Positions 52,211 through 60,319 of a stretch of 64,000 bases of DNA are shown one piece after another (the first letter of the stretch is position 1; every line of letters starts with the position of its first letter). A model generated the notes under the pieces. That model did no database searches. It was not told the origin of the DNA and saw only the letters and a list, made by a program, of their open reading frames with translations. Source of the DNA: an uncultured Lachnospiraceae bacterium. Its GTDB lineage: Bacteria > Bacillota > Clostridia > Lachnospirales > Lachnospiraceae. Position numbers and translations under genes: made by a program. Location: contig CALWLS010000005.1 in assembly GCA_944381575.1 (NCBI GenBank), forward strand, positions 1 to 64,000, written 5' to 3'.

Positions 52211-53345
52211 AAGGTGTTTCAATTCTTTCAATTTCTCGTCTTAAATCATTTATATTTCTATGTCCGTAAACTCCTTCGGTTATGTCTTGCATACTATGAC
52301 CAAGCAACCTTTTTCTGTCGGCCAGATTTATACCATATTTTTCGGCAAGCATTGAAAACGTATGCCTACAATCGTGCGGTGTATGTTTTTTGATGTTTAA
52401 TTTATCTAAAGTATCATACATTTCAAATCGAAAACTTCCTGTCGATATAAGCAATAATTTGCCGTACTTATTAATTCGTTCTTCTACTATAGGTAGTATC
52501 GCGTGATGGATAGGAACAATCTTGTTTTTTCCTGCCTCAGTCTTATTACCGCCTATAAAAACTTTTTTGTCAAGATTAATGCATATGGTATTAAGTTCAC
52601 CAATGCGATGACCTGAATAACACATTATTAAAAGCACTTGAACGACATCATTATTCTTATTTTTCCACAAGATTTTTAATTCATCATCAGTAAAGGGTTC
52701 TCCGTGTTCATCTTTTGTAGCCTCTTTTATAATGAGGAACTTAGCGTAATCTTTGTCACACAATTCTCTCATTTCGGCAAACTTATACATTTGCTTTAGC
52801 AGTGTCACAATTAGCTCAAGAGAAGAATAAGCTAATGGACAGGTATCAACTATATTTTGCAAATCATCATATCTTAAATTTCTGAATATCCGATCGTGTA
52901 GTGCAGCACAATTCTTATATGCTGCCCGTGTACTGTCTCTTGACTGTGACGAGTATTTTCTGCTTTTAGGGCTGTCATATTTATCGTAATAAAATTTTTC
53001 ATAAACTTCCTTGAATGTCAGTTCCTTATCTTCACGTCCGGAAATTTTTTGAGTGAGCTGAGAGTAATCGTTGAGTATACGATTGATTGTTTCGTTTATG
53101 TTCCCGACATCATCAGAATCAAGCTTGATATCCTTTTCCATGCCGTCATAGTATGTCCCTGCCTTATACGCATTAAGAACGGTAAAACCTGTATACCAGT
53201 CGTTTACATAGCAGAGAGCTGGTTGGCGCTTTGACAGATCGTTTGTCGGAGGATGCACAGCATAAGGCTTGCGTCTGCCTTTCCCTAAATATCTTATAGT
53301 TCCAAAGCCATTTGGCAGTTTAGGATATTTTTTTCTCTTTGCCAT
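52200..53345 (-). CDS. Tyrosine recombinase (integrase)
   Basis: The 381-residue protein has an N-terminal arm-binding region, a SAM-like core-binding domain (about 95-195) and a catalytic domain with the first arginine in CYSGHRIGELN, HDCRHTFSMLAE (HxxR), GHSMQDITEGVYGH with the nucleophilic tyrosine close to the C-terminus. The ATG at 53345 follows a TCAGGAGG site on the minus strand; the open frame extends further upstream without ribosome binding signal. As the outermost gene, it probably sits next to the attachment site. Confidence 0.93.
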   Translation of the reverse strand: MAKRKKYPKLPNGFGTIRYLGKGRRKPYAVHPPTNDLSKRQPALCYVNDWYTGFTVLNAYKAGTYYDGMEKDIKLDSDDVGNINETINRILNDYSQLTQKISGREDKELTFKEVYEKFYYDKYDSPKSRKYSSQSRDSTRAAYKNCAALHDRIFRNLRYDDLQNIVDTCPLAYSSLELIVTLLKQMYKFAEMRELCDKDYAKFLIIKEATKDEHGEPFTDDELKILWKNKNNDVVQVLLIMCYSGHRIGELNTICINLDKKVFIGGNKTEAGKNKIVPIHHAILPIVEERINKYGKLLLISTGSFRFEMYDTLDKLNIKKHTPHDCRHTFSMLAEKYGINLADRKRLLGHSMQDITEGVYGHRNINDLRREIERIETPFCD

Positions 53346-53473
53346 ACTGATACCTCCTGAAAATGAGTATAAAAATAACAGCCAGCTACCGAGTATTCCT
53401 CGGCATCTTGCAAGGCTGCCCCGGAGATGATATAATATCCATACATGCAATCGATCTCCTTCGGGCGATCATA

Positions 53474-53510
53474 AGTCCCTGCTCCAACAGGGGCTTTTAT
53501 TTTATCTTTT
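53474..53510 (+). terminator. Plus-strand terminator-like hairpin between int and immA
   Basis: AGTCCCTG (53474-53481) pairs with CAGGGGCT (53488-53495) with one G-T pair, followed by TTTTATTTTATCTTTT on the plus strand. The genes here run leftward, so its orientation is opposite to them. It might end a rightward antisense transcript or act as a structured RNA. Confidence 0.5.
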
Positions 53511-53924
53511 AAATTCAAATAGTTTCTTATTTATTCCTGATAAAGCTGAAAGCTGTTCTATTGTCATGTCGGCATTGTCTTTTATTACACTGTCAGGAAT
53601 AAGTAACTCTGCTGCGAAAGTATTCGCTTCAATCTCATTCTTATCCTTTAAATTCAAAGTGATACCGCCAACGTAATAGCATATTCCCTTTTTATGCAAA
53701 ACCGCATGTCCGAGTTCATGAGCCATTACCGTACGCATGGTAATATCATCAGATATATTTTCATCTAATATAATACATCGTTGACGGTTCCAATAAAGGA
53801 ACATGCCTTGAATTTTATATAAGTTAGTATAAGTGACCAAAACACCAATCTGTTCAGCAATGCGAAATGGGTCAGAAGTACCATATTGTTTAATTAATTT
53901 GTGGACGGTTTTCTTTATATCCAC
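53502..53924 (-). CDS. ImmA/IrrE-family metallopeptidase
   Basis: The 140-residue protein has the zinc-protease motif MAHELGHAVLH (about residues 65-75) and the third ligand glutamate in EANTFAAELLIP, the ImmA/IrrE pattern. In ICEBs1 and related elements ImmA cleaves the repressor and switches on the element. It lies four bases downstream of the repressor gene, which supports that pairing. Confidence 0.92.
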   Translation of the reverse strand: MDIKKTVHKLIKQYGTSDPFRIAEQIGVLVTYTNLYKIQGMFLYWNRQRCIILDENISDDITMRTVMAHELGHAVLHKKGICYYVGGITLNLKDKNEIEANTFAAELLIPDSVIKDNADMTIEQLSALSGINKKLFEFKR

Positions 53925-53928
53925 TTAT

Positions 53929-54363
53929 TTACACTTCCTTTTTCTTATTCTTATATGGATTATACTTTTTCTTATTTTCGCGCTTAATTGTCATTAATGC
54001 TATCTGTATTGCATTGGACAACATAGCGTTTGAATCTTCATCAAGTTCCACAGGTGCTCCTCCATAATACAGGGCAGCACCATTTGTTATGTTTGACTGT
54101 ATTAGTTCGAGATCCTTTTCTATATCCTTGAGATCCTTTTTTGTCAAGTCAGAATGATTTGAATTTCTCTCATTTTCATCATTTATTATGTAGCCCACAG
54201 TTACATTAAGTACATCTGCTATTCTTTGTAATTTATCAGCCCCTGGCATTATTTTTTTGAATTTTACAATGTAACTTCGTGGTAAGCCAGCTTCTTGTTC
54301 TAACCGATTGATAGAATACCCTTTCGACTTGGCAATGGTCTTTATACGTTCGTATAAATCCAT
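53929..54363 (-). CDS. XRE-family repressor (CI/ImmR-like)
   Basis: The 144-residue protein starts with a HTH_3 domain (KSKGYSINRLEQEAGLPRSYIVKFK, PGADKLQRIADVLNVTVGYII, residues 12-63). The C-terminal half is charged and lacks a LexA/S24-type autoprotease domain, so inactivation would require the neighbouring ImmA-like protease. GGAGGAG site before the ATG. It should repress the rightward early promoter and control its own. Confidence 0.88.
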   Translation of the reverse strand: MDLYERIKTIAKSKGYSINRLEQEAGLPRSYIVKFKKIMPGADKLQRIADVLNVTVGYIINDENERNSNHSDLTKKDLKDIEKDLELIQSNITNGAALYYGGAPVELDEDSNAMLSNAIQIALMTIKRENKKKYNPYKNKKKEV

Positions 54364-54576
54364 ACAAAAACTCCTCCAAATTTAGCGAAAAATATCGTTG
54401 ACATACGCCAAATCTTGAGTATAATGAAGCTATGAGTTGCGTAAGATATGGCGTAATATTTTAAAAATATACACGTTGATTTATTTGTTGTTGGCGCTTC
54501 AAATATAGAATATTTTGCGCAACTTGTCAATGCAAAAACGTAATATTTAGCGTATTTAACAGAAAGGAGGACATGT
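54364..54576. promoter_or_regulatory. Lysogeny control region with face-to-face promoters
   Basis: A rightward promoter TTGACA-16-TATAAT (54398-54425) and a leftward one TTGACA-17-TATATT (54530 back to 54502) point toward each other, so their transcripts overlap for about 60 bases. Repressor-site candidates with the core GCGTAATATTT recur (54448, 54537, with relatives GCGTAA at 54436, TTGCGCAA near 54515 and TTTAGCG near 54381 and 54546). This recalls the P2/186 switch more than the lambda one. Confidence 0.65.
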
Positions 54577-54786
54577 TTGGTTGCAATATATGACAAGATA
54601 AAAACTGCTTGCAAAGAAAAAGGAATTACAGTAGTTGGGCTTGAATCTGAATTAGGTTTTGAACGTGGGTCATTATACAAAATGAACTTTCATATGCCCG
54701 GTGCGGACAAATTAGAAAAAGTCGCAAAAAGCCTGGGGAAACCAATGGAATATTTTTTAAGTGATGCCACTTCGGAGATCAAATGA
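54577..54786 (+). CDS. Cro-like XRE helix-turn-helix protein
   Basis: A 69-residue HTH protein (KEKGITVVGLESELGFERGSLYKM, residues 13-36; then PGADKLEKVAKSLG). The start is TTG at 54577 with an AAAGGAGG site; the ATG at 54573 is in another frame and gives only six codons. First gene of the rightward operon, so it probably acts as Cro or early regulator. Confidence 0.85.
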   Translation: MVAIYDKIKTACKEKGITVVGLESELGFERGSLYKMNFHMPGADKLEKVAKSLGKPMEYFLSDATSEIK

Positions 54787-55076
54787 CAATAATAATCAAC
54801 ACGGAAGATGAAAAAGGTTTATATGGTCTTACTCCACCATATATCTATAAGAAGCTTTGCAATGAATATTATGACAGAGTTGTGGAACGGTTTGGGAATA
54901 ATTTTTGGGGTGCGATTAGCTGTTGTGATGAATGCGCAAGGAGTAATTATTCTCAACGCAAGAAACGACCATCAAAAGTTAAGTCATTAATTTTGACATA
55001 CAAAGATGCCGAGGAATGTTTCAAGCTTTTTTCTAAGTTCTTAGATTTGTGGGCTGATGAGTTTCAAAGAGAATGA
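54783..55076 (+). CDS. Hypothetical small phage protein
   Basis: A 97-residue protein overlapping the Cro-like gene by four bases. It has a CCDECARSNY cysteine cluster and a basic patch (SQRKKRPSKVKS) in the middle, then a helix-rich C-terminal part. I do not recognise a family. The cysteines might bind metal. Confidence 0.7.
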   Translation: MTIIINTEDEKGLYGLTPPYIYKKLCNEYYDRVVERFGNNFWGAISCCDECARSNYSQRKKRPSKVKSLILTYKDAEECFKLFSKFLDLWADEFQRE

Positions 55077-55181
55077 AGAAAGCCGTAAGACCATTCAGCA
55101 TGGAGAAAACTATGAAAGATGATTTTGGATGTGGCTCATACCTATTCGGACGAGGAGATTATATCAGAAAGGGGTGAGGGA

Positions 55182-56012
55182 TTGAACGAAATACAGACAT
55201 TCAAAAATAACGAGTTTGGAGAAATCAGAACAGTATCTTTAAATAATGAACCGTGGTTTGTAGGGAAAGATATAGCTGAAGCACTTGGATATAAAAACAC
55301 AAAAGATGCGTTAATTAGCCATGTTACAGAGGATGATAAACGGATTCTTCAAAGGTCGGAAATCGCGACCATAGAAAATCACTTGCCGAAAGGAGTGTTC
55401 CGTGTCGGCTTTGTAAGTGGTGATATTCCAAATAGAGGCTTAACCATTATAAATGAATCCGGCTTATATGCGCTTATATTCAGTAGCAAGCTTGAATCTG
55501 CTAAGCGGTTTAAACATTGGGTGACATCTGAAGTTTTACCATCTATCCGTAAGCATGGCGGATACATAGCTGGTCAGGAAAATATGGACGATGATGAGCT
55601 TTTAGCCAAGGCACTTATTGTTGCAAAGAACAAGATAGCTGAAAGAAATCGAATCATTGAAGAACAGAAAGCAAAGATAACTGAGATGAAGCCAAAGGCA
55701 TTATTTGCCGATGCAGTATCAGCAAGTCATACATCAATTCTTGTAGGTGATTTAGCTAAGTTACTTAAACAAAATGGATTTGATATAGGTGCGACAAGAC
55801 TTTTTGAAAAATTGAGATCAGAGGGCTTTTTAATTCGCAGAAGAGGGTCTGACTGGAACATGCCGACTCAGAGATCAATGGATTTGGGCTTGTTTGAAAT
55901 AAAGGAAACAACATCCGTAAATCCTGATGGCTCTACAAGAACCAACAAAACTCCGAAGGTAACTGGTAAAGGCCAAATCTATTTTATTAACCGTTATGTA
56001 AAAGGTGTTTAA
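55182..56012 (+). CDS. Phage antirepressor with Bro-N and KilAC domains
   Basis: A 276-residue protein: Bro-N domain (about 1-110; NEFGEIRTVSLNNEPWFVGKDIAEALGY in parts, with ALIFSSKLESAKRFKHWV) followed by a coiled stretch and the KilA-C domain (DLAKLLKQNG, GATRLFEKLRSEGFLIRR). The TTG at 55182 follows a GGGGTGAGGG site and gives the usual Bro-N N-terminus NEIQTFKN; an ATG at 55119 would add 21 residues. It probably counteracts the repressor or modulates early transcription. Confidence 0.88.
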   Translation: MNEIQTFKNNEFGEIRTVSLNNEPWFVGKDIAEALGYKNTKDALISHVTEDDKRILQRSEIATIENHLPKGVFRVGFVSGDIPNRGLTIINESGLYALIFSSKLESAKRFKHWVTSEVLPSIRKHGGYIAGQENMDDDELLAKALIVAKNKIAERNRIIEEQKAKITEMKPKALFADAVSASHTSILVGDLAKLLKQNGFDIGATRLFEKLRSEGFLIRRRGSDWNMPTQRSMDLGLFEIKETTSVNPDGSTRTNKTPKVTGKGQIYFINRYVKGV

Positions 56013-56015
56013 AAC

Positions 56016-56291
56016 ATGGATAAAGAAACATTGGAGGTTGTCGCAAGGCACTTTCACGAAAACCTTGAAGTGACTCGCAAGGCTCGTGGAAATGACAGGC
56101 TGAGCGTCAACGAAGCTGCTAAGGAGTTAGGAATATCCGCAGCTGTCCTGATGCAGGGAATGAGATCAGGGACAATAAATATCGGATATGCCCTGAGCCC
56201 GAAGCAGAATAAAACGACTAAGTGGAAATATCTCATATATAGAGATAAGGTTGATGAATTTTTAGGGAGGAGACATGAAGCGATTAATTAG
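56016..56291 (+). CDS. Small putative DNA-binding protein
   Basis: The 91-residue protein contains a helix-turn-helix-like segment LSVNEAAKELGISAAVLMQGM (about residues 29-49), followed by a basic beta-like region and RDKVDEFLG, resembling excisionase-type or phage DNA-binding proteins. Excisionase is possible because an integrase is present but no other xis candidate is seen. Not confirmed. Confidence 0.65.
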   Translation: MDKETLEVVARHFHENLEVTRKARGNDRLSVNEAAKELGISAAVLMQGMRSGTINIGYALSPKQNKTTKWKYLIYRDKVDEFLGRRHEAIN

Positions 56292-56457
56292 AACATATAC
56301 CGGAAATGTGTTTATAGGAATGGGATGTTTAGGCACGATGTTTGCCGGAATGATTTGCGACAGTGTAGACCTCTCAGTATTTGGGGCAATTATGGTTCCG
56401 AGCCTTGGAGCAATGCTCCTTGGCAGTGCAATCAACTACCTCGGAGGCATAAGATGA
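56275..56457 (+). CDS. Small membrane protein (two segments)
   Basis: A 60-residue protein with two hydrophobic stretches separated by a short charged turn and a positively charged N-terminus. It overlaps the preceding gene by 17 bases and has a GGGAGGAG site. No family recognised; holin is unlikely at this early position. Confidence 0.65.
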   Translation: MKRLIRTYTGNVFIGMGCLGTMFAGMICDSVDLSVFGAIMVPSLGAMLLGSAINYLGGIR

Positions 56458-56756
56458 AAGTTTTCATATCAGGGCCTATAACGGGAACTGCTGATTATGT
56501 AGAGCGTTTCGAGAGCGCAGAAAAGCTTCTGACCGATAAAGGTTATACCGTTATTAATCCTGTCAAAGTCACGGCTTCGCTTCCGAAAGATACCACTCAC
56601 CATGAATATATGACAGTGACCATACCATTAGTAGATATGGCAGATACGATATTTATGATGAAAGATTACCGCAAATCAGAAGGTGCGAGGGAAGAGTTAT
56701 TCCATGCAAAACGCTTTAGAAAAATCCCTGTTATCTATGAGGATGATTTTGAATGA
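56454..56756 (+). CDS. DUF4406-type nucleoside-processing-like protein
   Basis: The 100-residue protein begins KVFISGPITGTADYVERF, typical of DUF4406, which shares the fold of nucleoside 2-deoxyribosyltransferases, and keeps HHEYM and the KSEGAREEL helix. Substrate is unknown. The ATG at 56454 has a CGGAGG site and overlaps the preceding stop; the open frame extends further upstream but without a start signal. Confidence 0.8.
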   Translation: MKVFISGPITGTADYVERFESAEKLLTDKGYTVINPVKVTASLPKDTTHHEYMTVTIPLVDMADTIFMMKDYRKSEGAREELFHAKRFRKIPVIYEDDFE

Positions 56757-56914
56757 TACGGATATCCAGAAAGCTTGCGAAGTTGGTAAGGCAACATGGA
56801 GGATTGGATACAAGATTATATAGGTATAATTTCACAGTTATTGACGGAAACATCATCATATGGCGAAAGAACAGAGACACGGGAGCCATAGAAATATGCA
56901 AGGTGTCCCGATGA
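56753..56914 (+). CDS. Hypothetical 53-residue protein
   Basis: Starts with ATG overlapping the preceding stop (ATGA) and reads a basic protein (ISRKLAKLVRQHGGL, then IIIWRKNRDTG) that ends at TGA 56912-56914. The tight coupling supports translation. Function unknown. Confidence 0.55.
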   Translation: MIRISRKLAKLVRQHGGLDTRLYRYNFTVIDGNIIIWRKNRDTGAIEICKVSR

Positions 56915-56967
56915 GAGATTAGGGCCTCCCATCAGGACGTGACTACAGCAAACGCAACTTGCCATAG

Positions 56968-56998
56968 TCAGGAATATTATAGCAATCTTCCTGATTTT
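56968..56998 (+). terminator. Hairpin between early gene groups
   Basis: TCAGGAA (56968-56974) and TTCCTGA (56988-56994) pair around a 13-base loop, followed by TTTT. It might be an attenuator or partial terminator within the early operon. Confidence 0.45.
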
Positions 56999-57024
56999 GG
57001 TAAAGCAAACAGGAGGATTATTTT

Positions 57025-57348
57025 ATGGAGGAAAACAAGAATCCTGAATCTTGGGAAAAGATAATCAAGCATGTTGCTGATCTTGAAAGGCAGAGCAACG
57101 AGAGGAGCGGGAAACTGGTATCGGAGCTTATGGCTGAAAGTTCCATGAGAGAAAAGCGACTCATAGCTATTATAGCAGCATTGGTAATAGCCTTTGTTGG
57201 AACTAATGCCTATTGGATATATCAGTGGCACAGTTATGATTATGTTTCTCAGGATGGCGAGGGATACAACTACTATAACTCAGACATTAATGGAGACATA
57301 AGTAATGGGACAACGAATCAGACGGAAGAAGGACAGGAAAAAGAGTAA
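57025..57348 (+). CDS. Membrane protein with N-terminal coiled segment
   Basis: The 107-residue protein has a charged helical N-terminal half (about 1-45), one membrane segment (about 47-67) and an acidic, Asn/Tyr/Gly-rich C-terminal tail outside. It has an ACAGGAGG site. No family recognised; location before the secreted hydrolase suggests a related surface role, which is only inference. Confidence 0.65.
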   Translation: MEENKNPESWEKIIKHVADLERQSNERSGKLVSELMAESSMREKRLIAIIAALVIAFVGTNAYWIYQWHSYDYVSQDGEGYNYYNSDINGDISNGTTNQTEEGQEKE

Positions 57349-57369
57349 GGGAACAAAGAGAAGAAGGCG

Positions 57370-57825
57370 ATGAGGAAAATAAAGGCATTAATGCTCGGCA
57401 TTTTAATATCTGCATCTATGGCATTCAATTCATATGCTCATGTCTATTCAGACATAGTAGCAAATATGACTCATGATGACTATTTGCTGCTTGAAAAAAT
57501 AGTAGCAGCTGAGTCACAGACGGAGTGCTTTGAAGGCCGTGTGGCTGTTGTTGAAACGATATTCAACAGGGTGTTAAGTGATGACCCATATTATCCAAAT
57601 ACTGTTTCCGGTGTTTTGAGTCAGCCGGGGCAGTTCTCATCTTATCCATTAAGGAATGATTCATGGGTAGAACCTGAGTATGCAACCGAAGCAATAGAAT
57701 ATGTCTCAGCCAACGGCTTAACGGTATTGCCGGACACTGATTATTTGTTTTTCAGCCGTGGCAAGAGCAAGTATGCCAAGGATTTTATAAAAATAGAACA
57801 TCATTATTTTGGGAGAACGAAATGA
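57370..57825 (+). CDS. Secreted SleB-like cell wall hydrolase
   Basis: A 151-residue protein with a Sec signal peptide (about 1-23, ending in SYA) and a Hydrolase_2 (SleB/CwlJ) domain: LEKIVAAESQTECFEGRVAVVETIFNRVL contains the catalytic glutamate (near residue 48), and PGQFSSY follows. Members cleave peptidoglycan, in spore germination or elsewhere. In this early-region position it is not in a lysis cassette and has no holin. The start has no strong ribosome binding site (GAGAAGAAGG). Confidence 0.85.
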   Translation: MRKIKALMLGILISASMAFNSYAHVYSDIVANMTHDDYLLLEKIVAAESQTECFEGRVAVVETIFNRVLSDDPYYPNTVSGVLSQPGQFSSYPLRNDSWVEPEYATEAIEYVSANGLTVLPDTDYLFFSRGKSKYAKDFIKIEHHYFGRTK

Positions 57826-58031
57826 TGAAACAATATTTTATTCATAACATGAATAAACACTCAAAGAGTGGTTTAGGGGTAGTCATGCAGAACAGCTTAA
57901 CACTCAGCAAATACCTTGGGCATATTATGTTAGCTTTTGATGCTGAGAATGAGGATGAAGCTATAAGAAAGCTCAATGAGTACGAGAAGGGAGAGTTTGA
58001 TGCAGTTAGAGTTAAAGTCGTTAAGGCTTGA
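57822..58031 (+). CDS. Hypothetical 69-residue protein
   Basis: It overlaps the hydrolase gene by four bases and the ATPase gene by 32. The sequence is partly hydrophobic in the middle with an acidic C-terminal helix (ENEDEAIRKLNEYEKG). No family recognised. Confidence 0.6.
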   Translation: MMKQYFIHNMNKHSKSGLGVVMQNSLTLSKYLGHIMLAFDAENEDEAIRKLNEYEKGEFDAVRVKVVKA

Positions 58032-60045
58032 GAATTATAAAGCCTTTTCGGATTTTATACCCGGCAAGAGCAATGCCGAGTTTAAGTTTGGACACAAGAA
58101 CATCATATCTGGGAGAAACAAGCAGGGTAAGTCAACGATTGCAAATGCCTACCTTGATATATTGACCGGCAAAGATGCCGAAGGCAATGAGCCTAACGGA
58201 ATAAGGCCTATTGTTAAGGGCAAGGAAATTCCAAAGGTCGATATCGTAAGGTCGGCTAGTGTGTCCATAAACGGCAAGGAAACGGAAATCAAAAAAATCA
58301 CGAGGCAGAAGTGGAGACGGCCGAGGGGACAGAGTGAGGAAGTTTTTGACGGAAACGAGACATCATATGAAATAGATGGATTTCCTTACACGGCAAGTAA
58401 ATTCACTGAGTATGTTTCAGACAATATCTGCAAACCTGATGTATTACTTTCGTGCAGCAATCCGAATGTGTTTCTTTCACTGTTGAATAAGTCAACGGTC
58501 GAGGCGAGAAAGTTCCTTGAAAACATATCGGGCTTTGATCTCAATAAATTCATTGAAGAGAACGGATTTTCCGAAGTCGGAGATATAACAAAGAACCATA
58601 GCATAGAGGATACTCTGAAAGTCCTTAAAAAGCAGCTCGCAGAGCAGAAAAAGAAAAATGATAAGAAGTCCGTTGAAATTCAATATGAACGCTCAAGAGG
58701 TGCTGAGGATAAGACGGCAGATATCGAAAAGATGAACGCTGATAAAGCCGAGGCTGAGGAGATAATCAAGTCTCTTGATGCCGTTGAGGAAAACCTTAAC
58801 AACAATGCCAAGGCATACGATGAAAAGGCCAAGTCGATTCTAAGCCTTAAGGAAAAGGCTAATGAAATCGAAGCAAGCGTAAAAGCTGACTATAGAACCT
58901 TCATCAGAAAACGCAATGATGAAGTGTTCAACATCAAGCGAGAACTTGCGGATTTAGACCATAAATTAGTTTTGGCAAATGCAGATAAGAAAAATCTTGA
59001 AAATCAAATAGAGATTGCCAAAAACAATTTAGAAAAAGCGCAGGATAGTTGGAAAGAAAAGTCAGCAGAAGTGTTTGACGAATCGAATATTGAGGCAATA
59101 AAAGCTGAGGTTTTCGATGAAACATCTACCATATGCCCGACATGCCATCAGGAGCTTCCTGAAGCCGATATAGAACGTCTGAGACAGTCCTTCGATAAAA
59201 ATAAGGCGAGACGCATAGAACGCGAGGAGAACCGCAAGAGAGAGTTTTATGATGCATTAGACCGTCAGCTTGAATCCATAAAAAAGAATGGCGAGCTGGC
59301 AGCTCAGACCTTAAAAGAAGCAAAGGAATCCCTTGAAAAAGCGGAAGCTGAAATAATCGTTATTGAGGCAAATCGGGAAGCTGTGGCCAAGAAGCTTAAG
59401 GAAACAGAAGCCGTAATGTTACCGAGTGAGCCGGATATTTCAATCAATCCTGAATACCAAAAACTTGCTGAGGAGATAAGCGCTCTTGAGGCTGAGTTAA
59501 GCCATATGAGCAACTACAAGGATGATAGGGAAGAAGCACGCAAGAGCCGTGACGCTTACATAAAGAAAATAGCTGATATTGAAGCCGAAATAAAAGCGAT
59601 TAATAAGGCTAAAGAAGATAGCCAAAACAGATTAAAGACTATGGAGTCTAAGCTTAGGGAGATGTCACAGACAGCTGCCGATATAGAGCGTCAGATATAT
59701 GTGCTGACAAACTTCTCTATCAAGAAGAATGAAGCACTGGCTGATTTGATTAATCCATATTTCAAGGAATTCCAGTTCAACTTCTTGTCATACACACAAG
59801 ATAATAACCCGGTTGAGGTCTGTGAAATGATTAAGGATGGCATTAAATATAGAAATCTTAATTATTCTGATCAGTTGCTTTGTCGGATTGACCTAATTAA
59901 AGGGCTTCAAGATATTTCTGGAATAAAAATGGTTATTTTTTTAGATAATGCAGAAAGCATAAATGATGACAGACTTCCTGAAACAGACAGACAGATGATT
60001 TACCTCAGGGTAACTAAAGAAGATCTGAAAGTGGAGGAAATTTAA
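58000..60045 (+). CDS. Rad50/SMC-like ATPase
   Basis: The 681-residue protein has an N-terminal ATPase half with Walker A SGRNKQGKST (about residues 38-47), a long coiled-coil with a zinc-hook CPTC (near residue 380), and a C-terminal half with signature-like NYSDQLL and Walker B-like MVIFLDNAES. This is Rad50/SbcC-type architecture. No SbcD/Mre11 nuclease is next to it. The ATG at 58000 has an AAGGGAGAG site. Together with RecT two genes later it forms a recombination module. Confidence 0.85.
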   Translation: MQLELKSLRLENYKAFSDFIPGKSNAEFKFGHKNIISGRNKQGKSTIANAYLDILTGKDAEGNEPNGIRPIVKGKEIPKVDIVRSASVSINGKETEIKKITRQKWRRPRGQSEEVFDGNETSYEIDGFPYTASKFTEYVSDNICKPDVLLSCSNPNVFLSLLNKSTVEARKFLENISGFDLNKFIEENGFSEVGDITKNHSIEDTLKVLKKQLAEQKKKNDKKSVEIQYERSRGAEDKTADIEKMNADKAEAEEIIKSLDAVEENLNNNAKAYDEKAKSILSLKEKANEIEASVKADYRTFIRKRNDEVFNIKRELADLDHKLVLANADKKNLENQIEIAKNNLEKAQDSWKEKSAEVFDESNIEAIKAEVFDETSTICPTCHQELPEADIERLRQSFDKNKARRIEREENRKREFYDALDRQLESIKKNGELAAQTLKEAKESLEKAEAEIIVIEANREAVAKKLKETEAVMLPSEPDISINPEYQKLAEEISALEAELSHMSNYKDDREEARKSRDAYIKKIADIEAEIKAINKAKEDSQNRLKTMESKLREMSQTAADIERQIYVLTNFSIKKNEALADLINPYFKEFQFNFLSYTQDNNPVEVCEMIKDGIKYRNLNYSDQLLCRIDLIKGLQDISGIKMVIFLDNAESINDDRLPETDRQMIYLRVTKEDLKVEEI

Positions 60046-60317
60046 CGCAGCTCATTGTTCAGATAGCTTTTGACTTTGATGATAACAAGATCCGTGAAAG
60101 CATCGAGCGAAACATCGAAAATCAGATTATTTCAAATATCCAGAAACAGATAGAAAAGGAATATTTTGAGTATCGATATGGGCCTAATCCGATAGATCAA
60201 ATTGTGCGTGATACTGTTAAGGACTTAATCGAACAGCACGAACAGGAAATCATTAAATCGGTAAAAGACAATATGTCCAAGCGATTATCCATGAAGAAAG
60301 GTTTTAAGGAGATTTAA
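60045..60317 (+). CDS. Small coiled protein with a TAACG stop/start overlap
   Basis: The frame from 60045 reads IVQIAFDFDDNKIRESIE after a short lead, ends at 60317 three bases before recT and is rich in charged helices (about 90 residues). There is no ATG, GTG or TTG in the first 45 codons. A GTGGAGGA site sits 7 bases before ACG at 60045, where a typical TAATG overlap would be TAATG but reads TAACG. ATT at 60054 is an alternative. Start is therefore uncertain: rare ACG start, or a gene that lost its start codon. Confidence 0.55.
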   Translation, partial: TQLIVQIAFDFDDNKIRESIERNIENQIISNIQKQIEKEYFEYRYGPNPIDQIVRDTVKDLIEQHEQEIIKSVKDNMSKRLSMKKGFKEI

Positions 60318-60319
60318 AT

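Noticed and set aside
52200-53450. Integrase reading extended to 53450
   Set aside because: The 35 extra residues precede a strong AGGAGG site before the ATG at 53345, and the extension has no start signal.
53294-53518. Possible 74-codon gene between int and immA
   Set aside because: It would start with TTG without a ribosome binding site, overlaps the integrase start and the immA end, and covers a terminator-like hairpin.
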